From OMOG01 sp041485845 (lineage in GTDB: Bacteria > Acidobacteriota > Terriglobia > Bryobacterales > Bryobacteraceae): 7,821 bases of DNA. The notes under the pieces are model-generated. The model saw only the letters and a list, made by a program, of their open reading frames with translations, made no database searches and was not told where the DNA came from. A program made the position numbers and the translations under genes. The DNA is taken from positions 1-7,821 of the forward strand of contig JBGPKH010000433.1 of the NCBI GenBank assembly GCA_041485845.1, written 5' to 3'. Positions 3,381 to 7,821 of this stretch are shown piece after piece (the stretch's first letter is position 1; every line of letters starts with the position of its first letter).

Positions 3381-6125
3381 ATGGATGCCGCGCGCTGGCA
3401 ACAGGTGAAACAGATTTTCCAGGCAGCGCTGGATGTGCCGCGCGCCGAGCGATCGGCGTACGTGAGCACGGCGTGCGCCGGCGATGAAGAATTGCGGCGC
3501 GAAGTGGACTCGCTGCTGGCTAACGAAGAAGATTCCGACGGCTTCCTTTCGGAAATGGCCGTGGATTACGTTCCGGGCGTGTCTCTGGACGAGCCTCCCG
3601 ACGCGAATCTCGGACGCCACATCGGCCCATATCAGATCGTGCGCGAGATCGGCGCCGGCGGAATGGGCTCGGTCTACCTGGCCGAACGCGTGGACGAGTT
3701 CCGTCAGAAGGCCGCGCTCAAGCTCATGCGCCGCGGCATGGATTCGCGCATCGTTGTCTCGCGCTTCCGCCACGAGCGCCAGATCCTCGCCGGCCTGGAC
3801 CATCCCAACATCGCCCGCCTGCTGGATGGCGGCGCAACCGACGACGGCCGCCCGTACTTCGTGATGGAGTACGTGGAAGGCACGCCCATCGATCAATACT
3901 GCCAGAACCATTCGCTGGCGCTCGGCGAGCGCTTGAAACTATTCCGCCAGGTTTGCGCGGCGGTGCAGTACGCGCACCAGAACCTCGTGGTCCACCGCGA
4001 CATCAAGCCGGGCAACATCCTGGTTACCGAAGATGGCACGCCCAAGCTGCTGGATTTCGGCATCGCCAAACTGCTGCGGCACGAGGCTCCCCAGGAAACG
4101 GCGCTCACGCAGGCCGGCATGCGGCTGATGACGCCGGAGTACGCCAGCCCGGAACAGGTGAAGGGCCTCGCCATCAGCACCGCGACGGACGTGTATTCGC
4201 TGGGCGTGGTGCTCTACGAACTGCTGGTGGGCAGGATGCCGTACCTGTTTCCGACACGGTCGCCGCTCGACGTGGAGCGCACCATCTGCGAGCTCGAACC
4301 GGTGCGCCCCAGTGCGATGGAAACGGGCGCGCGCGCCAAACGTCTGGCCGGGGACGTGGACACCATCGTTCTCAAGGCGCTGGAAAAGGAGCCGGCGCGC
4401 CGCTACGGATCGGTGGAACAGTTGAGCGAGGACATCCGCCGCCACCTCGAGGGCATTCCCATCGCGGCGCGGCCGAGCACCCTCATGTACCGGGCGGGCA
4501 AGTTCGCGCAACGCAACCGCACGGGGGTGATTGCCGCGGCGCTGGTGGTCGTCTCGCTCGCCACAGGTCTGGTCGCAACCACCCGGCAGGCGCACATCGC
4601 ACAGCAGCAGCGCGCCCGCGCCGAGCGCCGCTTCAACGACGTCCGCAGCGTCGCCGAATCCTTCCTCTTCGAATTCGACGACAAGATCCGCAACCTCGCG
4701 GGATCGACTCCCGCCCGCCAGTTGCTGGTCCAAAAGGCGCTCGAATACCTGCGCAGCCTGACGCAGGAGGCCGCCGGCGATGCCGGCCTTTCGCGCTCGC
4801 TCGCCGAGGCCTATCTCAAAGTTGGCGATGTACAGGGCAATCCTTACGTCTCGAACCTGGGCGATACCGCGGGCGCCATCTCCAGTTACCAGCAGGCGCT
4901 GGCCATCGCGGAGAACGTGGTGCGCCGCGATCCGGGCGACCTCAAGGCGCGGCAATACCAGGCGCGCGCGCATCGCTCGCTCGGGGAAGTGCTGCCCCTG
5001 CGCGATGACCTCGCCGGCGCGGTAACTCACTTTCGGCAGTCCATCGCGGTCCTGGAGTCCGGACCGTCGGCCCGCGACCCGGGGGTTCGGTTCGAGCTGT
5101 CCCGAAGCTACGAGATGCTCGCCGATGTGCTGGGCCGCTCCGGGCAGACCAACCTGGGCGATGAAAAAGGCGCCCGCGCGGCCTACGAAAAAGCCCTCGC
5201 GATCGACGGCGCGCTGATCGCGGAACAGCCGGGCAGTTTGCAATACCGGCGCTCCCGTGCGGTGCTTCAGATGAAGCTGGCCGACGTGCAGGTGGATGCC
5301 AACGAGTGGGAACCGGCCGTCCGGAATTATCGCGCCGCGGCGGCTGTGTTCGAAAGCTTGAGCGCCGCCGATGCGAACAATGCCGACGCCCGCCGCAGCG
5401 CGGTCATGATGGACCGCAAAATCGGCGAGGCCTACGAAGCTCACGGACAGACGCGTGAGGCGCTCGATGAGTACGTCAAGGCGGCCGAGGTTCAGCGGCA
5501 GTTGATGCTGGCGGACCCCGCCAACGCCAAGGCCCGCATGGACTATGCGGTGGGGTTGAAGGTCCGCGCGGATTTGCTGAACAAGACCGGCGATGTGCAG
5601 GGGGCGCTCGCGATCTATCGCGAAATACTCGACCTCATCCGGCCGTTGTACGCCGCCGAGCCCAACAACAATATGCTGCGGGTCCGCTACGCCACCATGC
5701 TGGTGTACATCGGGGACCTTCTGGCCAAGCTCCACCAGACGGAAGAGGCGCGCCGTCTCTACGGTCAGGGGCTTTCCATCACCAGGCAACTGGCGGACCG
5801 GCCGGGCGCCACTCCGGGCGAAGTCAACGACTACGCCGAGTACCTGATCGATGCGCCGCTCCCCGATCTGCGCAACCCGGCCCAGGCCATCTCGTATGCG
5901 CGGCGGGCGGTGGAGATGACCGGCCAGTCCGCGCCCGAATTCCTGGAGGTACTGGCACGAGCTTACGAAGACGCGGACGATGCGGCCAGCGCGGTGGCTA
6001 CGGAGGAAAAGGCGCTGGCATTGATTCCGCCGTCCCCGGCGCGCAAGGCCGCCGAAGGAAGGCTGGCCCGGTTCCGGTCAGCGCTGCGAAAAGCGCCGTC
6101 CCGCAGCGCCCCGAAATTCTTTTGA
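3381..6125 (+). CDS. Membrane Ser/Thr protein kinase with extracytoplasmic TPR half
   Basis: A 914-residue receptor-like Hanks kinase. Residues 1-75 form a conserved N-terminal segment (RWQQVKQIFQAALDVP, then DEELRREVDSLL), typical of kinases paired with TIGR02999 sigma factors. The kinase domain spans about 82-355: glycine loop GAGGMG (91-96), ATP-anchoring Lys114, Glu132, catalytic HRDIKPGN with Asp207, Lys209 and Asn212, DFG (225-227), SPE (256-258) and Asp270. All key residues are present, so it should be active. One hydrophobic segment (about 382-400) is the only membrane span. The rest, 402-914, should be extracytoplasmic: the FEFDDKIRNLAGSTPAR stretch followed by TPR-like helical pairs, among them GDTAGAISSYQQALAIAENV (494-513), GARAAYEKALAIDGAL (597-612), QTREALDEYVKAAEVQRQL (690-708) and GDVQGALAIYREILDLIRPL (737-756). 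It is probably a sensor that phosphorylates the upstream sigma factor or a related target. No Shine-Dalgarno is evident; translation may be coupled to the sigma gene nine bases before. Confidence 0.95.
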   Translation: MDAARWQQVKQIFQAALDVPRAERSAYVSTACAGDEELRREVDSLLANEEDSDGFLSEMAVDYVPGVSLDEPPDANLGRHIGPYQIVREIGAGGMGSVYLAERVDEFRQKAALKLMRRGMDSRIVVSRFRHERQILAGLDHPNIARLLDGGATDDGRPYFVMEYVEGTPIDQYCQNHSLALGERLKLFRQVCAAVQYAHQNLVVHRDIKPGNILVTEDGTPKLLDFGIAKLLRHEAPQETALTQAGMRLMTPEYASPEQVKGLAISTATDVYSLGVVLYELLVGRMPYLFPTRSPLDVERTICELEPVRPSAMETGARAKRLAGDVDTIVLKALEKEPARRYGSVEQLSEDIRRHLEGIPIAARPSTLMYRAGKFAQRNRTGVIAAALVVVSLATGLVATTRQAHIAQQQRARAERRFNDVRSVAESFLFEFDDKIRNLAGSTPARQLLVQKALEYLRSLTQEAAGDAGLSRSLAEAYLKVGDVQGNPYVSNLGDTAGAISSYQQALAIAENVVRRDPGDLKARQYQARAHRSLGEVLPLRDDLAGAVTHFRQSIAVLESGPSARDPGVRFELSRSYEMLADVLGRSGQTNLGDEKGARAAYEKALAIDGALIAEQPGSLQYRRSRAVLQMKLADVQVDANEWEPAVRNYRAAAAVFESLSAADANNADARRSAVMMDRKIGEAYEAHGQTREALDEYVKAAEVQRQLMLADPANAKARMDYAVGLKVRADLLNKTGDVQGALAIYREILDLIRPLYAAEPNNNMLRVRYATMLVYIGDLLAKLHQTEEARRLYGQGLSITRQLADRPGATPGEVNDYAEYLIDAPLPDLRNPAQAISYARRAVEMTGQSAPEFLEVLARAYEDADDAASAVATEEKALALIPPSPARKAAEGRLARFRSALRKAPSRSAPKFF

Positions 6126-6179
6126 TCCCGTTTTGCGAGACGCGTCGCGTTCCAGGTTGAGAGCGAGAAAACTCAAAAC

Positions 6180-6185
6180 AAGGAG
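6180..6185 (+). promoter_or_regulatory. Strong ribosome-binding site that fixes the PEGA protein start
   Basis: AAGGAG lies seven bases before ATG 6193. The same frame is open to a TTG at 6133, but the added 20 residues would be strongly basic and would push the signal peptide away from the N-terminus. ATG 6193 is therefore the real start. No promoter is evident in 6126-6179. Confidence 0.85.
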
Positions 6186-6192
6186 AACGACG

Positions 6193-7116
6193 ATGAAAAC
6201 GAATCTGCTGCTTGCGACGCTGTTAACGGCCGGCATGGCCATGGCTCAGGTGATGATCCCGGACGGAACCAAACTCCGCGTCCGGCTGGAACAGAACCTC
6301 ACTTCGGAGACGGCCGAGCTCGGCCAAACCGTGGATTTTTCGGTGACCCAGGAAGTGCGCGTGGGCGACGCGGTGGTGGTGGCCAACGGCGCCCGCGCCA
6401 CCGGCAGCATCATCAGGGCGGAAGCGCGGCGCCGCATGGGCCGCTCGGGCCAACTCGATTTCACCATCGAGCGCGTGCAGATGGTGGATGGCAACTGGCT
6501 CAGCGTTCGTTACACTCCCCTGAAGAATCACGGAAGAGGCAACGGCGCCGCCACCGGCGTGCTGACTGCCGGGCTGGCGGTGGTCTTCTGGCCCGCCGCG
6601 CCCCTGGGACTGCTGATCAGGGGACACGACGCCACGATCATCAAGGGACGCACGTACGAAGTGTTCGCCGATGAAAGCACTTACGTCGCCGGCGCCGCGG
6701 CCGCCAGCGTACCGCCGGTCACCCGCGTGTTGCCGCAGGCGCCCGTCCAGACCCTGCGCACGCCGAATGGCGCAGTGGCCAACAATGCCGGTTTGCCCGC
6801 GGGCGTGAACGTGGCGCCCAACCCGGTGGTGGTCAACAACACCTCGACTACCAATACGGCGCCGATGGCCGGCGCGGCACAGGGCGCCGCCACCTTGAGC
6901 ATCAACGCCAACCAGCCAGGCGCGGACATCGAGATCGACGGCATGTTTGTGGGCAATGCTCCGACGACGCTTCAGCTTCCGGCGGGCGTTCACCAAGTGG
7001 TGGTGCGGAACGGGAGCAGCATGTGGCAGCGCGACCTACAGGTGACCAGAGGAACGGTGACGATCAACGCCACGCTGGGGGCGCGGGCTGCGGTGCAGAG
7101 AGCGGCGGCGAAGTAA
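6193..7116 (+). CDS. Secreted PEGA-domain envelope protein
   Basis: The 307-residue product starts with a Sec signal peptide, MKTNLLLATLLTAGMAMA, with likely cleavage after AMA18. Residues 20-110 form a beta-rich domain (IPDGTKLRVRLEQNLTSETA, then VVVANGARATGSI) of a kind common in Acidobacteriota exported proteins; its role is unknown to me. A glycine/alanine-rich hydrophobic stretch (118-142) could be a membrane segment or a buried hairpin. Residues 170-232 are a low-complexity Ala/Val/Pro/Asn/Thr linker. Residues 233-296 are a PEGA domain (PF08308 type): LSINANQPGADIEIDGMFVG, then TTLQLPAGVHQVVVRNG and a final beta strand. PEGA domains are small extracytoplasmic beta folds, probably for surface or cell-wall association. 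The gene lies 67 bases after the kinase on the same strand and is probably co-transcribed with it, so it may be an output or partner of the kinase-sigma system; that link is inferred from order only. Confidence 0.85.
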   Translation: MKTNLLLATLLTAGMAMAQVMIPDGTKLRVRLEQNLTSETAELGQTVDFSVTQEVRVGDAVVVANGARATGSIIRAEARRRMGRSGQLDFTIERVQMVDGNWLSVRYTPLKNHGRGNGAATGVLTAGLAVVFWPAAPLGLLIRGHDATIIKGRTYEVFADESTYVAGAAAASVPPVTRVLPQAPVQTLRTPNGAVANNAGLPAGVNVAPNPVVVNNTSTTNTAPMAGAAQGAATLSINANQPGADIEIDGMFVGNAPTTLQLPAGVHQVVVRNGSSMWQRDLQVTRGTVTINATLGARAAVQRAAAK

Positions 7117-7145
7117 GTGGTGAGACAGTATCGAGAGAGCTTCAA

Positions 7146-7193
7146 GGGCCACAGACGACCGAGATCAAAACAGATCCCGGTCGTCTGTGGCCC
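7146..7193. terminator. Perfect 16-bp hairpin between convergent genes
   Basis: GGGCCACAGACGACCG (7146-7161) is the exact reverse complement of 7178-7193. After an A/C mismatch the stem continues with GATC paired to GATC, leaving the loop AAAACA (7167-7172). It sits between the stop of the PEGA gene (7116) and the stop of the receptor gene (7208), so it can serve both strands. Neither side has a proper T-tract (ATGTTTATG on the + side), so it may be an imperfect terminator, an mRNA 3'-end stabiliser or a dispersed palindromic repeat. Confidence 0.65.
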
Positions 7194-7207
7194 ATGTTTA
7201 TGCCCGC

Positions 7208-7821
7208 TTAGAACGAGAATCGCAGGCCGAGTTGGATTTCCCGCGGCGTGTTGGTCTGGTATACCAGCTTTCCGAAATTCGCGCTGTTCAACAACGTATT
7301 CGGGTTGGAGAACAGCGGGGTATTGAACGCGTTCAGCGCTTCGGCGCGGAACTGCGCTTTGTAGCGCTCATGGAAGGTGACGTCTTTGAAGATCGACAGG
7401 TCCCAGTTGGCTTCGCCGGGGCCGCGATAGCCGATGTTACGGCTCAGGTTGCCGAAAGTGAACGTGGGGGCCAGCGAGAAGGCGGCGGGATTTATGTAAC
7501 TGTTCAGCCGCTCCTGCGGGCTGCCGGACATCGCGGGACTGACTCCCGTGGCGTTGGGACGCTGCGCGCCCGCGCCGATCACCGAATTCTGGTTGGTTTG
7601 ATAGACGAACAGCGGGAAGCCGTTCTGGTAGAGAGCGATTCCCTGCACCTGCCAGCCGCCGGCCACGCAGTCCAGCGCCCGGTTGGTGTGCAGCAAGGCT
7701 TTCCCTTTTCCGAACGGAAGCTGCCAGGTCCAGGCCGCGGTGAAGCGCAGCGGCACGTCGGAGGAGGCCAGCGACCATTCCGCCGCCTGGTTGTAATAGT
7801 TCTGCACGGCGCTGGGAGGCG
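7208..7821 (-). CDS. TonB-dependent receptor, Oar-like, C-terminal part (5' end outside the window)
   Basis: The frame is open from the right edge of the window to TAA at 7208-7210, giving the last roughly 204 residues of an outer-membrane beta barrel. The sequence alternates aromatic and polar residues as barrel strands do: RFTAAWTWQLPFGKGKALL, GGWQVQGIALYQNGFPLFVY, then WDLSIFKDVTFHERYKAQFR and AEALNAFNTPLFSNPNTL. It ends in REIQLGLRFSF, a C-terminal aromatic beta-signal for BAM-dependent insertion. The phrases QFRAEALNAFNTPLF and PREIQLGLRFSF are typical of the large Oar-like receptors with carboxypeptidase-regulatory N-termini that are amplified in Solibacter-type genomes. Such proteins take up or bind large substrates using TonB energy; the substrate is unknown. 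The GTG at 7805-7807 is internal, not a start: the frame continues upstream with PPSA. It is convergent with the PEGA gene across the hairpin at 7146-7193. Confidence 0.88.
   Translation of the reverse strand, partial: PPSAVQNYYNQAAEWSLASSDVPLRFTAAWTWQLPFGKGKALLHTNRALDCVAGGWQVQGIALYQNGFPLFVYQTNQNSVIGAGAQRPNATGVSPAMSGSPQERLNSYINPAAFSLAPTFTFGNLSRNIGYRGPGEANWDLSIFKDVTFHERYKAQFRAEALNAFNTPLFSNPNTLLNSANFGKLVYQTNTPREIQLGLRFSF

Noticed and set aside
2715..3911. Minus-strand ORF of 398 codons
   Set aside because: It is antisense to the sigma factor and the start of the kinase, both unmistakable. It is His/Ala/Arg-rich with no motif and follows from high GC3 on the coding strand.
3939..5789. Minus-strand ORF of 616 codons
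   Set aside because: It is a shadow of the kinase gene on the other strand, with no recognisable domain.
6133..6192. Upstream TTG start for the PEGA protein
   Set aside because: It adds 20 mostly basic residues before a clear signal peptide, while AAGGAG stands seven bases before ATG 6193.
6223..6996. Minus-strand ORF of 257 codons
   Set aside because: It is antisense to the PEGA-domain gene, which has a signal peptide, a strong ribosome-binding site and a domain match.
1..7821. CRISPR arrays, tRNA, rRNA, insertion sequences
   Set aside because: No regularly spaced repeats, cloverleaf-like or rRNA-like sequence, or transposase reading frames were seen by eye on either strand.

Overview
This GC-rich window most resembles an Acidobacteriota chromosome, probably a Solibacter/Bryobacterales-type soil bacterium. 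That is an inference from gene content: a TIGR02999-type ECF sigma factor next to a large membrane Ser/Thr kinase with a TPR tail, a secreted PEGA-domain protein, and the end of an Oar-like TonB-dependent receptor. No rRNA, tRNA, CRISPR array or transposase was seen.

Left part (1 to about 2790) is a mosaic of intact genes and gene debris. A 28-base direct repeat (1-28 and 259-286) carries the translation start of a short-chain dehydrogenase (SDR). At the first repeat the ATG runs into a short reading frame that looks like the tail of another enzyme. At the second it leads into an intact SDR (284-1027). A second SDR copy (1227-1944) has lost its first eight codons and is joined in frame to the promoter, start and glycine-rich loop of a Ser/Thr kinase gene. 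It also carries a 2-base deletion near its end. On the opposite strand follow a VapB-type antitoxin without a toxin (2036-2305) and a frameshifted relic of an unrecognised gene (2318-2699). A short repeat encoding a QWMG-stop tail flanks the antitoxin.

Right part (about 2790-7821) is orderly. The ECF sigma factor (2811-3371), its kinase partner (3381-6125) and a secreted PEGA-domain protein (6193-7116) lie on the + strand with gaps of 9 and 67 bases, which suggests one transcription unit. The sigma gene has a TATACT -10 box so close to its ATG that the transcript may be almost leaderless. A long perfect hairpin (7146-7193) separates this unit from the convergent 3' end of a TonB-dependent receptor (7208-7821, minus strand, 5' end outside the window).

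How the genes may work together: the kinase has a cytoplasmic catalytic domain, one membrane segment and a TPR-rich extracytoplasmic half. It probably senses a signal outside the membrane and controls the sigma factor, which may transcribe its own operon and envelope genes such as the PEGA protein. This is inference from family knowledge and gene order. The left part has no evident functional link to it; it records duplication, fusion and decay, or possibly an assembly problem.
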